A stretch of DNA of 64,000 nt, taken from assembly GCF_002113025.1 (NCBI RefSeq), contig NZ_NEJH01000013.1, forward strand, positions 1 to 64,000. The letters are read 5' to 3'. Shown here piece by piece: positions 1 through 8,574 of this stretch. The notes below the pieces were generated by a model. The model saw only the letters and a program-made list of their open reading frames with translations. It was not told where the DNA came from and did no database searches. Position numbers and translations under genes: made by a program. Each line of letters starts with the position of its first letter. Position 1 is the first letter of the stretch. Source of the stretch: Pseudomonas sp. B28(2017). GTDB lineage: Bacteria > Pseudomonadota > Gammaproteobacteria > Pseudomonadales > Pseudomonadaceae.

Positions 1-16
1 CCCCCCACCCACCCCA

Positions 17-79
17 AAGCGATACAAAAAACAAATACGACACGTCATTTTGTGTTTGATATTAATTTCTGTATCGCTT
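17..79. promoter_or_regulatory. Inverted repeat in the paaA promoter region
   Basis: AAGCGATACA (17-26) is repeated as its exact reverse complement TGTATCGCTT (70-79), flanking 43 bases of AT-rich DNA upstream of paaA. The arrangement would suit a repressor or activator acting on the paa operon. The regulator cannot be named from sequence, and no known PaaX or PaaR site was recognised. A Shine-Dalgarno GGAG lies at 127-130, six bases before the paaA ATG. Confidence 0.4.
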
Positions 80-136
80 ATAAAGTTCTCCATGCCCTCG
101 AAATGCCCCTGAACAAAAAAGAGGCCGGAGACCGAA

Positions 137-1126
137 ATGTACGCACAGCTAGTAGAAACAGGCGTCAAGCGCATAAAAGACCTGTCGGAAATGTCCGAAG
201 AGGAACGCGCCTTCCAGGAAAAAATCGATTCAGAAATCAAGATCGAAGCCAAGAACTGGATGCCAGATGCCTACCGCCAGACCCTGATCCGGCAGATTTC
301 CCAGCACGCACACTCCGAAATCGTCGGCATGCTGCCCGAAGGCAACTGGGTCACCCGCGCGCCGTCGCTCAAACGCAAACTGCAACTGATGGCCAAGATC
401 CAGGACGAAGCCGGCCACGGCCTGTACCTGTACAGCGCCATGGAAACCCTAGGCGCCGACCGCGATGAAGAGATCGCCAAGTTGCACAGCGGCAAGGCCA
501 AGTACTCGAGCATCTTCAATTACCCGACGCTGAACTGGGCCGACATGGGGGCGGTGGGCTGGCTGGTGGATGGCGCGGCGATCGTCAACCAGGTGGTGCT
601 GCAGCGCACCTCCTACGGCCCGTATTCGCGGGCGATGATCCGCATCTGCAAGGAAGAGAGCTTCCACCAGCGCCAGGGCTACGAAATCCTCCTGACCATG
701 ATGCGTCACGGTACCCAGGCGCAAAAAGACATGGTCCAGGACGCGATCAACCGCCTGTGGTGGCCGTCGCTGATGATGTTCGGCCCGAGCGACGAACACT
801 CGCCGAACAGCGCCCAGTCCATGGCCTGGAAGATCAAGCGCCAGAGCAACGACGAGCTGCGCCAGCGCTTCATCGACCAGACCATCCCGCAACTGGAGTT
901 GCTGGGCTGCACCTGCCCCGACCCGGACCTGAAGTGGAACGCCGAGCGCGGTCACTACGACTTCGGCGAAATCCAGTGGAACGAATTCTACGAAGTGCTC
1001 AAGGGCAACGGCCCCTGCAACCAGGAACGTGTCGCCACTCGCCGCAAGGCGATTGAAGACGGTGCCTGGGTTCGTGAAGCCGCCGTCGCCCACGCCCGCA
1101 AAAAACAAAACAAGAACGCCGCCTGA
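137..1126 (+). CDS. paaA: Phenylacetyl-CoA 1,2-epoxidase, catalytic subunit A
   Basis: This is the oxygenase subunit of the multicomponent monooxygenase that converts phenylacetyl-CoA to the ring 1,2-epoxide in the cytoplasm. The 329-residue length matches PaaA. The diiron ligands expected for this ferritin-like fold are visible: Glu61, the ExxH pair Glu91/His94 and the ExxH pair Glu174/His177. The ATG has a GGAG six bases upstream. It is the first gene of a tight paaABCDE run, with paaB 28 bases downstream and paaC and paaD overlapping further on. The upstream inverted repeat may be its operator. Family assignment is very firm from the sequence and the gene order; regulation is inferred. Confidence 0.97.
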   Translation: MYAQLVETGVKRIKDLSEMSEEERAFQEKIDSEIKIEAKNWMPDAYRQTLIRQISQHAHSEIVGMLPEGNWVTRAPSLKRKLQLMAKIQDEAGHGLYLYSAMETLGADRDEEIAKLHSGKAKYSSIFNYPTLNWADMGAVGWLVDGAAIVNQVVLQRTSYGPYSRAMIRICKEESFHQRQGYEILLTMMRHGTQAQKDMVQDAINRLWWPSLMMFGPSDEHSPNSAQSMAWKIKRQSNDELRQRFIDQTIPQLELLGCTCPDPDLKWNAERGHYDFGEIQWNEFYEVLKGNGPCNQERVATRRKAIEDGAWVREAAVAHARKKQNKNAA

Positions 1127-1154
1127 TCCGGCCACCTGATGTGGAGTAACTGAA

Positions 1155-1436
1155 ATGTCCGAGTGGACCCTCTTCGAAGTCTTCGTGCGCAGCAAGCACG
1201 GCCTCAACCACAAGCACGTCGGCAGCGTGCATGCCGCCGACACCACCATGGCCATCGAGAACGCGCGCGAGCTCTATACCCGTCGCAGCGAAGGCGTGAG
1301 CCTGTGGGTGGTGCCTTCGGCATTGATCACCGCTTCGTCGCCGGATGAGAAAGACCCGCTGTTCGACCCGTCGGACGACAAGGTTTACCGCCACGCCAGC
1401 TTCTACGAGCTGCCGGCCGAAGTCGGGCACATGTGA
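1155..1436 (+). CDS. paaB: Phenylacetyl-CoA epoxidase subunit B
   Basis: This is the small (93-residue) PaaB subunit. It is required for epoxidase activity in the characterised system and is thought to have a structural or bridging role. The protein begins MSEWTLFEVFVRSKHGLNHKHVG, trimmed here to its recognisable start SEWTLFEVFVRSKHGLNHKH, and contains the typical NARELYTRR segment. The start has a GGAG ten bases upstream. It sits between paaA and paaC, as in other paa operons, and ends four bases into the upstream region of paaC. No catalytic residues are expected. Identification rests on size, sequence and position. Confidence 0.95.
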   Translation: MSEWTLFEVFVRSKHGLNHKHVGSVHAADTTMAIENARELYTRRSEGVSLWVVPSALITASSPDEKDPLFDPSDDKVYRHASFYELPAEVGHM

Positions 1437-1444
1437 GGTCGACC

Positions 1445-2206
1445 ATGAACAACAAGACCGATCTGATCGAATACCTGCTGCGCCTCGGCGACAGCGCCCT
1501 GATCCAGGGCCAGCGCCTGTGCCAGTGGTGCGGCAAGGCACCGGCACTGGAAGAGGAACTGGCGTTGATGAACGTCGGCCTCGACCTGGTGGGCCAGGCG
1601 CGCAACTGGCTGGAGTACGCCGCCGAACTGCTGGACGACGGCCGCGATGCCGATCACCTGGCGTTCCGCCGCGACGAACGTGCCTATCGCAATCTGCTGC
1701 TGGTGGAACAGCCCAACGGCGATTACGCGGTGACCATCCTCAAGCAGTTCCTGTATGACGCCTGGCACCTGCCGGTGTTGCAGGGCCTGAGCCAGTCCAG
1801 CGATGAGCGCATCGCCGGGATCGCCGCCAAAGCGGTGAAGGAAGTCACCTATCACCTGCGCCGCTCCGGCGAGTGGGTCGAGCGTCTGGGCGACGGCACC
1901 GAGGAAAGCCACAAGCGCATGCTCGCGGCCATTCCCGAGGTCTGGCGTTTCACCGTGGAACTGATCGCCGCCGATGACAGCGAACAGCGCCTGTGCGCAG
2001 CCGGCATCACTCCGGACATCGCCAGCGTCGCCGCGCAGTGGCAAGCCAAAGTCGAGCAGATCTTCACCAGCGCCACCCTGCCCGTGCCCGCCGCACCGAG
2101 CTATTTCTACCTGAATGCGCGCAAGGGTCTGCACACCGAACACCTGGGCATCCTGCTGGCCGAAATGCAGTTCCTGCCACGAGCGTACCCCGATGCAACC
2201 TGGTGA
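1445..2206 (+). CDS. paaC: Phenylacetyl-CoA epoxidase structural subunit C
   Basis: PaaC is the inactive ferritin-like partner of PaaA in the epoxidase core; the A-C complex binds phenylacetyl-CoA. I chose the ATG at 1445 (MNNKTDLIEYLL) over a GTG at 1433 in the same frame because a GAGGT ribosome site precedes it and it matches the family start. That gives 253 residues, the usual size. The last 14 bases overlap paaD, which implies translational coupling. The call rests on the sequence and its place between paaB and paaD. Confidence 0.95.
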   Translation: MNNKTDLIEYLLRLGDSALIQGQRLCQWCGKAPALEEELALMNVGLDLVGQARNWLEYAAELLDDGRDADHLAFRRDERAYRNLLLVEQPNGDYAVTILKQFLYDAWHLPVLQGLSQSSDERIAGIAAKAVKEVTYHLRRSGEWVERLGDGTEESHKRMLAAIPEVWRFTVELIAADDSEQRLCAAGITPDIASVAAQWQAKVEQIFTSATLPVPAAPSYFYLNARKGLHTEHLGILLAEMQFLPRAYPDATW

Positions 2207-2726
2207 GCTGATCGCCAGCGACCGCGGCGCCCGGGCGGCTCAACCGACCGACCTGGCTGCTGCGTGGGCAATCCTGGCAGAGGTCATGGACCCGGAAGTG
2301 CCGGTGGTCAGCGTGGTCGACCTGGGCATCGTCCGCGACCTGGACTGGCAGGCAGGTCACTTGCACGTGGTGGTCACCCCGACCTACTCCGGCTGCCCCG
2401 CCACCGAAGTGATCGAGAGCGATATCCGCGAAGCGCTGGAACTCGCCGGATTCAAGGCGCCGCAATTGGAGCGCAAGTTGACCCCGGCCTGGACCACCGA
2501 CTGGATCAGCGACAGCGGCCGCGAACGCCTGCGTGCCTACGGCATCGCACCGCCCGAGGGCAGCACCAGCAAACGCAGCCTGCTCGGTGAGAGCCCGGTG
2601 ATCGTCTGCCCGCAATGCGGCAGCGCCCACACCGAGGTGCTCAGCGAGTTCGGTTCCACCGCCTGCAAGGCCCTGTACCGCTGCGTCGATTGCCGGGAAC
2701 CGTTCGACTATTTCAAGTGCATCTGA
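2193..2726 (+). CDS. paaD: Phenylacetyl-CoA epoxidase assembly protein D (SufT/DUF59-like)
   Basis: PaaD is a DUF59-type protein needed for an active epoxidase, probably for iron-sulfur or metal-centre assembly. The ATG at 2193 (MQPGELIASDRG) is chosen over an in-frame start at 2115 because it overlaps paaC by only 14 bases and gives the family length of 177 residues. The DUF59 part (about residues 20-105) holds a PTYSGCPATEVIE motif with the conserved Cys. The C-terminus holds CPQCGS and CVDC pairs that look like a zinc ribbon, plus a final Cys. It lies in the operon directly before paaE. Confidence 0.95.
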   Translation: MQPGELIASDRGARAAQPTDLAAAWAILAEVMDPEVPVVSVVDLGIVRDLDWQAGHLHVVVTPTYSGCPATEVIESDIREALELAGFKAPQLERKLTPAWTTDWISDSGRERLRAYGIAPPEGSTSKRSLLGESPVIVCPQCGSAHTEVLSEFGSTACKALYRCVDCREPFDYFKCI

Positions 2727-2760
2727 GCGGCGAATCGGCCGTCCCAGCTGGAGAACAACA

Positions 2761-3837
2761 ATGAGCAAATTTCACAGCCTGACCATCAAGGACGTGCGCG
2801 CCGAGACCCGTGACGCGGTGTCCATCGCCTTCGAGATTCCGCAGGACCTGCAAGACAGCTTCCACTTCACCCAGGGCCAGCACCTGGTGATGCGCACGCA
2901 ACTGGACGGCGAAGAAGTACGCCGCTCGTACTCGATCTGCACCGGGGTCAACGACGGTGAACTGCGCGTGGCGATCAAGCGTGTGGCCGGCGGTCGTTTC
3001 TCCGCGTTTGCCAACGAACAACTGAAGGCCGGGTACAGCCTGGAAGTCATGCCGCCCGCCGGGCATTTCAGCGTCGAACTCGATCCGGCGCGCCATGGCA
3101 ACTACCTCGCTGTGGCGGCGGGCAGCGGCATTACGCCGATCCTGTCGATCATCAAGACCACCCTGGAAACCGAGCCCCACAGCCGCGTCACCCTGCTGTA
3201 TGGCAACCGTTCCAGTTCCGGTGCACTGTTCCGCGAACAGCTTGAAGATTTGAAGAACCGCTACCTGCAGCGCCTGAACCTGATCTTCGTGTTCAGCCGC
3301 GAGCAGCAGGATGTCGACCTGTACAACGGCCGGATCAACGCCGAGAAATGCGAGCAGCTGTTCAGCCGCTGGCTCGACGTCAAGGCCCTCGACGCCGCGT
3401 TCATCTGCGGGCCGCAGGAAATGACCGAAACCGTGCGCGACAGCCTCAAGGCCAAGGGCATGCAACCCGAGCGCATCCATTTCGAACTGTTCGCCGCCGC
3501 CGGCAGCGAGCAAAAGCGCGCCGCCCGCGAAGCCGCCCGCCAGGTCGATGCGGCGGTCAGCCAGATCACCGTGATCAGCGACGGCCGTGCCCTGGCCTTC
3601 GACCTGCCGCGCAACAGCCAGAGCATCCTCGATGCGGGTAACGAGCAAGGTGCGGAGCTGCCCTACTCGTGCAAGGCCGGCGTGTGCTCGACCTGCAAGT
3701 GCAAGGTCATCGAAGGCGAAGTGGAAATGGACAGCAACCACGCCCTGGAAGACTACGAAGTGGCCGCCGGCTACGTGCTGTCGTGCCAGGCCTTCCCGAT
3801 CAGCGACAAGGTGGTGCTGGATTTCGACCAGCTCTGA
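2761..3837 (+). CDS. paaE: Phenylacetyl-CoA epoxidase reductase subunit E
   Basis: PaaE passes electrons from NADPH through FAD and a [2Fe-2S] cluster to the PaaA diiron site. Domains run in order: an FAD-binding barrel (about residues 5-105, with RRSYSIC), an NAD(P)-binding Rossmann domain (about 110-240, with AAGSGITPILS) and a plant-type ferredoxin at the C-terminus (about 265-358). The cluster ligands are in CKAGVCSTCKC plus a later Cys in VLSCQAF. The length of 358 is typical. It is the last gene of the close-packed paaABCDE run; paaZ follows after a REP pair. Confidence 0.95.
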   Translation: MSKFHSLTIKDVRAETRDAVSIAFEIPQDLQDSFHFTQGQHLVMRTQLDGEEVRRSYSICTGVNDGELRVAIKRVAGGRFSAFANEQLKAGYSLEVMPPAGHFSVELDPARHGNYLAVAAGSGITPILSIIKTTLETEPHSRVTLLYGNRSSSGALFREQLEDLKNRYLQRLNLIFVFSREQQDVDLYNGRINAEKCEQLFSRWLDVKALDAAFICGPQEMTETVRDSLKAKGMQPERIHFELFAAAGSEQKRAAREAARQVDAAVSQITVISDGRALAFDLPRNSQSILDAGNEQGAELPYSCKAGVCSTCKCKVIEGEVEMDSNHALEDYEVAAGYVLSCQAFPISDKVVLDFDQL

Positions 3838-3860
3838 AATTTCTGAACGCCGCAATCCCT

Positions 3861-3948
3861 GTGGGAGCGAGCTTGCTCGCGATAACGTTGGGTCAGCCAG
3901 CCTAGAAGTTGGCTGTCAGTCCCTCATCGCGAGCAAGCTCGCTCCCAC
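3861..3948. repeat. REP pair between paaE and paaZ
   Basis: GTGGGAGCGAGCTTGCTCGC with GAT (3861-3883) faces its reverse complement (3926-3948). It is the same extragenic palindrome that recurs throughout this window. It could fold into a long hairpin between the epoxidase genes and paaZ and so affect mRNA stability or partial termination; that effect is inferred. Confidence 0.85.
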
Positions 3949-3995
3949 AGTTGTTCGGCGGCGCCCTCAATCCTTTTGATTCGAGAGTCAATACC

Positions 3996-6050
3996 ATGTC
4001 CCACGCCCCTACCCTGCAAAGCTTCATCGCCGGTCGCTGGATCGGCCAACAAGGCGCGCAAATCCTGCGCAGCGCTATCGACGGACACGATATTGCATAC
4101 ACCCACGAAGAGCGCCCGGACTTCGCCGAGGCCATCGAACACGGTCGCCGCCAAGGCGTCAGCGGCCTGATGGCCCTGGACTTCCAGCAACGCGCACAGC
4201 GTCTCAAGGCCCTGGCCCTGTACCTGAGCGAGCGCAAGGAACAGCTCTACGCGATTTCCCACCACAGCGGCGCGACCCGTGCCGACAGCTGGATCGACAT
4301 CGAAGGCGGCAACAGCACGCTGTTCACCTACGCCAGCCTCGGCTCGCGGGAACTGCCGTCGGGCAACGTCGTCCACGAAGGCCCGGCGCTGCAGTTGAGC
4401 AAACTCGGCAGCTTCGCCGGCACCCATATCCTGGTGCCGCGCGGTGGCGTGGCGGTGCACATCAACGCCTTCAACTTCCCGATCTGGGGCATGCTGGAAA
4501 AGTTCGCCCCGAGTTTCCTAGCCGGCATGCCGTGCATCGTCAAACCGGCCAGCGCCACCAGCTACCTGACCGAAGCCGTGGTGCGCCTGATGGACGAATC
4601 CGGCCTGTTGCCAGCGGGCAGCCTGCAACTGATCATCGGCGGCACCGGCGACCTGCTCGACCGCCTGCAAGGCCAGGACGTGGTGACCTTCACCGGTTCC
4701 GCCAACACCGCGGCCAAGCTGCGGGTCAACCCGAACCTGATCCGCAACTCGGTGCCGTTCACCGCCGAAGCCGACTCGCTGAACTGCGCGATCCTCGCCC
4801 CGGATGTGACCCCGGACGACGAAGAATTCGAGCTGTTCATCAAGGAAGTCGCCCGGGAAATGACCACCAAGGCCGGGCAGAAATGCACCGCCATCCGCCG
4901 CGCCATCGTGCCGGCCAAACACATCGATGCGGTGGCCACGCGCCTGCGCGATCGCTTGGCCAAAGTAGTGGTCGGCGACCCGTCGGTGGAAGGCGTGCGC
5001 ATGGGTGCGCTGGCGTCCCACGATCAGCAGAAAGACGTGGCCGAGCGTCTGGAAAGCCTGCTGCAGAGCAGCGACATGCTGTTCGGTGCCCGTGACGGTT
5101 TCGAACCGCGTGGCGAAAATGTCAGCCAGGGCGCATTCTTCGCCCCGACCCTATTGCAGGCTCGCGACCCGCACGCTGAAGGTGGTGCACACGACATCGA
5201 AGCGTTCGGCCCTGTCAGCACCTTGATGGCCTACGACGATCTCGACGAAGCATTGGCCCTCGCCGCTCGCGGCAAAGGCAGCCTGGTGGCCAGCCTGGTG
5301 ACCAAGGATCCACAAATTGCTGCCAAAGCCATTCCGGTGGCCGCTGCATTGCACGGTCGTCTGTTGGTGCTGGACCGCAACTGCGCCGGCGAATCCACCG
5401 GCCACGGCTCGCCGCTGCCACAACTCAAGCACGGCGGTCCGGGTCGTGCCGGTGGTGGTGAAGAGCTCGGTGGTTTGCGTGCGGTGAAACACTACCTGCA
5501 ACGTGCCGCGGTACAAGGCTCGCCGACCATGCTGACAGCAGTCACCGGCGAGTACGTGCGTGGCGCCAAGGTCATCGAAACCGAGGTTCATCCGTTCCGT
5601 CGCCACTTCCAGGACCTGCAGGTCGGCGAGTCGTTGCTGACCCACCGCCGCACCGTCACCGAAGCCGACCTGGTGAACTTCGGTTGCCTGTCGGGCGACC
5701 ACTTCTACATGCACTTCGACGAGATCGCGGCCAAAGAGTCGCAATTCGGCAAGCGCATCGCCCACGGTTACTTCGTGCTGTCGGCAGCGGCCGGTCTGTT
5801 TGTATCGCCGGCGCCCGGCCCGGTGCTGGCCAACTACGGCCTCGACACCCTGCGTTTCATCAACCCGGTGGGCATCGGCGACACCATCCAGGCGCGTCTG
5901 ACCTGCAAGCGCAAGATCGACCAGGGCAAGAAGAGCCCGCAAGGCATCCCGCAAGGGGTGGTGGCGTGGGATGTGGAAGTGACCAACCAGTTGGGTGAAC
6001 TGGTGGCAAGCTATGACATTCTCACCTTGGTGGTGAAACGCGAGGATTGA
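3996..6050 (+). CDS. paaZ: Bifunctional oxepin-CoA hydrolase / 3-oxo-5,6-dehydrosuberyl-CoA semialdehyde dehydrogenase
   Basis: PaaZ opens the oxepin-CoA ring and oxidises the resulting aldehyde in phenylacetate breakdown. The N-terminal aldehyde dehydrogenase domain (about 1-530) has the catalytic Cys297 in GQKCTAIRR. The C-terminal MaoC-type hydratase domain (about 550-684) has the Asp568/His573 dyad in GDHFYMHF. Both active sites look intact. I start at ATG 3996 (MSHAPTLQSF), giving 684 residues, close to known PaaZ; an in-frame start at 3909 would read through the upstream REP element. It probably belongs to the paa operon despite the gap of about 160 bases. Confidence 0.95.
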   Translation: MSHAPTLQSFIAGRWIGQQGAQILRSAIDGHDIAYTHEERPDFAEAIEHGRRQGVSGLMALDFQQRAQRLKALALYLSERKEQLYAISHHSGATRADSWIDIEGGNSTLFTYASLGSRELPSGNVVHEGPALQLSKLGSFAGTHILVPRGGVAVHINAFNFPIWGMLEKFAPSFLAGMPCIVKPASATSYLTEAVVRLMDESGLLPAGSLQLIIGGTGDLLDRLQGQDVVTFTGSANTAAKLRVNPNLIRNSVPFTAEADSLNCAILAPDVTPDDEEFELFIKEVAREMTTKAGQKCTAIRRAIVPAKHIDAVATRLRDRLAKVVVGDPSVEGVRMGALASHDQQKDVAERLESLLQSSDMLFGARDGFEPRGENVSQGAFFAPTLLQARDPHAEGGAHDIEAFGPVSTLMAYDDLDEALALAARGKGSLVASLVTKDPQIAAKAIPVAAALHGRLLVLDRNCAGESTGHGSPLPQLKHGGPGRAGGGEELGGLRAVKHYLQRAAVQGSPTMLTAVTGEYVRGAKVIETEVHPFRRHFQDLQVGESLLTHRRTVTEADLVNFGCLSGDHFYMHFDEIAAKESQFGKRIAHGYFVLSAAAGLFVSPAPGPVLANYGLDTLRFINPVGIGDTIQARLTCKRKIDQGKKSPQGIPQGVVAWDVEVTNQLGELVASYDILTLVVKRED

Positions 6051-6062
6051 TCAGGGCTTCTG

Positions 6063-6087
6063 GTTGACCACAGATCTTGTGGTCAAC
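6063..6087. terminator. Perfect hairpin after paaZ
   Basis: GTTGACCACA and TGTGGTCAAC form a perfect 10-bp stem with a GATCT loop, 13 bases after the paaZ stop. No clear T-tract follows on either strand, so it may be an atypical terminator or a binding palindrome. A REP pair lies immediately downstream. Confidence 0.4.
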
Positions 6088-6099
6088 TACAAATCAAAT

Positions 6100-6188
6100 G
6101 TGGGGGCGAGCCTGCTCGCGAAGAGGGAATGTCAGTCGACATGAGTGTTGGCTGACACACTGCTTTCGCGAGCAGGCTCGCTCCCACA
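6100..6188. repeat. REP pair between paaZ and the luxR-type gene
   Basis: GTGGGGGCGAGCCTGCTCGC (from 6100) and its near-perfect inverted copy (6165-6187) lie between two convergent genes, a usual place for Pseudomonas REP elements. Confidence 0.8.
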
Positions 6189-6211
6189 GTGGTTTGTGTT
6201 GACTGAAATAC

Positions 6212-7063
6212 TTAATGCTTGCGCAACCACTCGATAAACAGCGCAAACAACTCCGACTGCGAACCCACTTCCAGTTTCAAGTACAGGTTCTTGCGGTGCA
6301 TGCGCACGGTTTCCGGTGAGATGCTCATCTGGCTTGCCGTGGATTTCACCGAATGCCCGCGCAGGACCATGTGCGCCACTTCCCGCTCGCGCTCGGTGAG
6401 CAAGTCGCTGCCGAAATGCTCGAAGGCCGATTGCACCCGGTGCTTGAGATCATCGCGCATGCCCTGGTCTTTATCGCACTGGATCTGGCGGCTGCGCAGC
6501 ATTCCGCGTTGACTGAATTCGCTGATGAATTCACGCACCAGCGGTTCGACGGCGCGCAGCAGGTTCAGCTGTTCGGCGCACAGGCATTCACCGCCAAAAC
6601 CTTGAAAAAGGCTGACCGAAATCTTCGTGTCATTGCCGGTATCGACGATGTAGTAGCTGTCTTCCGAACAGCCTGCATTCAGGTAATAGGTCTTGTAGTA
6701 GTCGCTGTCGAAGAAGTTGTCCGGCGCGATTTCCTCCAGATGATAGAACCCTTGCGCCAATCCCTGCTCCACCGCCAGGCAAAACGGGTCGAGCAGATAA
6801 CCGCCGGAAAAATAGCGTTCCAGGATCGAGACCTGATACTCCTGCGCAATCCCGCGCTGATGCAGCAACTGTGGCGCGCGGTCCTTGCGCTCCAGGCTGA
6901 TCATCATCGACTCGACGGACACCAGCTGCGCCAACGCTGACGCCAGGTATTGCAAGGCGTCAGGCTCATCGATATGGGCGAATGCCTCGCACATTCCCCC
7001 ATGCCATTTGTGCAATGCCCCGAAGGGCATTGCGATCAGCGTATCGTCGTCTGGTTTGCTCAT
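6212..7063 (-). CDS. LuxR-family transcriptional regulator
   Basis: A 283-residue regulator with a C-terminal LuxR/GerE helix-turn-helix (LTEREREVAHMVLRGHS through VRMHRKNLYLKL, about residues 220-275). The N-terminal 200 residues carry no receiver-type aspartate and no recognisable autoinducer motif, so the ligand is unknown. The start chosen is the ATG at 7063 (MSKPDDDTLIAM); an in-frame start at 7120 would run to within four bases of the aminotransferase stop. It lies just downstream of, and on the same strand as, the aminotransferase and polyamine-binding genes. It may control them; this is inference from neighbourhood. Confidence 0.85.
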   Translation of the reverse strand: MSKPDDDTLIAMPFGALHKWHGGMCEAFAHIDEPDALQYLASALAQLVSVESMMISLERKDRAPQLLHQRGIAQEYQVSILERYFSGGYLLDPFCLAVEQGLAQGFYHLEEIAPDNFFDSDYYKTYYLNAGCSEDSYYIVDTGNDTKISVSLFQGFGGECLCAEQLNLLRAVEPLVREFISEFSQRGMLRSRQIQCDKDQGMRDDLKHRVQSAFEHFGSDLLTEREREVAHMVLRGHSVKSTASQMSISPETVRMHRKNLYLKLEVGSQSELFALFIEWLRKH

Positions 7064-7116
7064 GCCCCGCAGTCTAGCGGGTGAACAGGGCCTTGGTAAA
7101 AGCCTGACGGATGAAG

Positions 7117-8535
7117 TCATTGGCCGAAATACTGGCCGCTCTGCTCAAGCTCGGCCGCCACTTCCAGGATGCACACCCGCAGGGTCTCGACGATTTCATC
7201 GACTTGGGCAAACGTCAGGATCAACGGCGGCGACATCACGTTGAGGTGCATGATCGGCCGCACCAGCAGTCCCCGGGCCTGGGCCCGCGAGTGGATTTTC
7301 TCGCCGATGTTGATCTCGTCAGGGAACAGCGCCTTGGTGCGTTTATCGGCGACGAATTCCACGCAGGCCATGAGTTTCTGGCAGCGCACATCGCCCACCA
7401 GTGGCAAGTCCCGCAGGGTTGCCAGGCGCTCTTCCAGATACGCCCCCACCGTGTCGACATGGGCCAGCAGGTTTTCCCGCTCGATGATTTCGATGTTCTT
7501 CAGCGCCGCCGTGCAGCACACCGGGTGGCCGCTGTAGGTGAAGCCGTGGGTGAAACAGCGGCCCTTGCCCGGCTCGGCGATGACTTTCCAGATGCGCTCG
7601 GAAAAGATACACGCGCCCAGCGGCAGGTAGGCCGAGGTCAGGCCCTTGGCGGTGGTGATGATGTCAGGCAGCACGTCAAACACATCATGGGAGGCGAAAA
7701 ACTTGCCCAGGCGCCCGAACGAGGTCACCACTTCGTCGGCGACGAACAGGATGTCGTGGCGCTGGCAGACGTCCCACATGCGCCTGAGATAGCCCTGGGG
7801 CGGAATAATCACCCCGCCCGAGCCCATGATCGGCTCGGCGAAAAATCCGGCGACCTTGTCCGCGCCAACCGACAGGATCTTGTCTTCGAACTCCTTGACC
7901 AGGAACTCGAGGAACTGCGTCTCGTCCATGCCGTCGGGCGCGCGGTACGGGTTCGGGTTGGAGACGTGGTGGATCAGCGGGTTGGCGTAATCGAACTCCG
8001 GCACGCGGTCGGCGGCCTTGTTGCCGATCGACATGGTCAGGGTGGTGGAGCCGTGATAGGCGTTGAACCGGGCGATGACGTGCTTCTTCTCGGGTTTGCC
8101 ACGGCAGTTCTGGTAGTACTGGATCAGCCGGTACGCGGTGTCCACGGCGGTGGAGCCGCCAGTGGTCAGGAACACATGGTCAAGATCGCCCGGGGCCAGG
8201 CTGGCGAGTTTTTCGCATAGCTGGATGGCGACGTTGTTCGACATGTCGGAAAACGGGTTCGAATAGGCCAACTGGCGCACCTGGTCGGCGATGGCCTCGG
8301 CCATTTCCTCGCGCCCCAGGCCGATGTTGGTGCACCACATGCCGCCCACCGCATCGAGAAAGCGGTTGCCCTGGGTGTCGTAGATGTAGGCCCCGTCGCC
8401 AGCAACGATGTTCAACGAACCTTGTTCGGCATGTTCGTCGAACATGTGGTAGCCGTGCATGTGATGGGCTTTGTCGGCCTTGACCAGTCTGGACTCATCC
8501 GCCGGCGAAAGTACGGTGCGTGTTGGAGTCGCCAT
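7117..8535 (-). CDS. Class III pyridoxal-phosphate aminotransferase
   Basis: A 472-residue omega-aminotransferase of the class III family. The PLP-binding parts are visible: TTGGSTAVDTA for phosphate contact, the Asp in FVADEVVTSFGR and the Schiff-base Lys in TTAKGLTSAYLPLG. Members act on terminal amines such as putrescine, beta-alanine or other omega-amino acids, usually with pyruvate. A PotF-like periplasmic polyamine-binding gene lies upstream on the same strand, 39 bases away, which points to polyamine or diamine use. The exact substrate cannot be read from the sequence. Confidence 0.88.
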   Translation of the reverse strand: MATPTRTVLSPADESRLVKADKAHHMHGYHMFDEHAEQGSLNIVAGDGAYIYDTQGNRFLDAVGGMWCTNIGLGREEMAEAIADQVRQLAYSNPFSDMSNNVAIQLCEKLASLAPGDLDHVFLTTGGSTAVDTAYRLIQYYQNCRGKPEKKHVIARFNAYHGSTTLTMSIGNKAADRVPEFDYANPLIHHVSNPNPYRAPDGMDETQFLEFLVKEFEDKILSVGADKVAGFFAEPIMGSGGVIIPPQGYLRRMWDVCQRHDILFVADEVVTSFGRLGKFFASHDVFDVLPDIITTAKGLTSAYLPLGACIFSERIWKVIAEPGKGRCFTHGFTYSGHPVCCTAALKNIEIIERENLLAHVDTVGAYLEERLATLRDLPLVGDVRCQKLMACVEFVADKRTKALFPDEINIGEKIHSRAQARGLLVRPIMHLNVMSPPLILTFAQVDEIVETLRVCILEVAAELEQSGQYFGQ

Positions 8536-8574
8536 AAATAAACCTCTAACCGAATTGACTAACGATCGAACAAA

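Noticed and set aside
1433..1444. GTG at 1433 as the paaC start
   Set aside because: The ATG at 1445 has a proper ribosome site and matches the family start; the GTG overlaps the paaB stop without a ribosome site.
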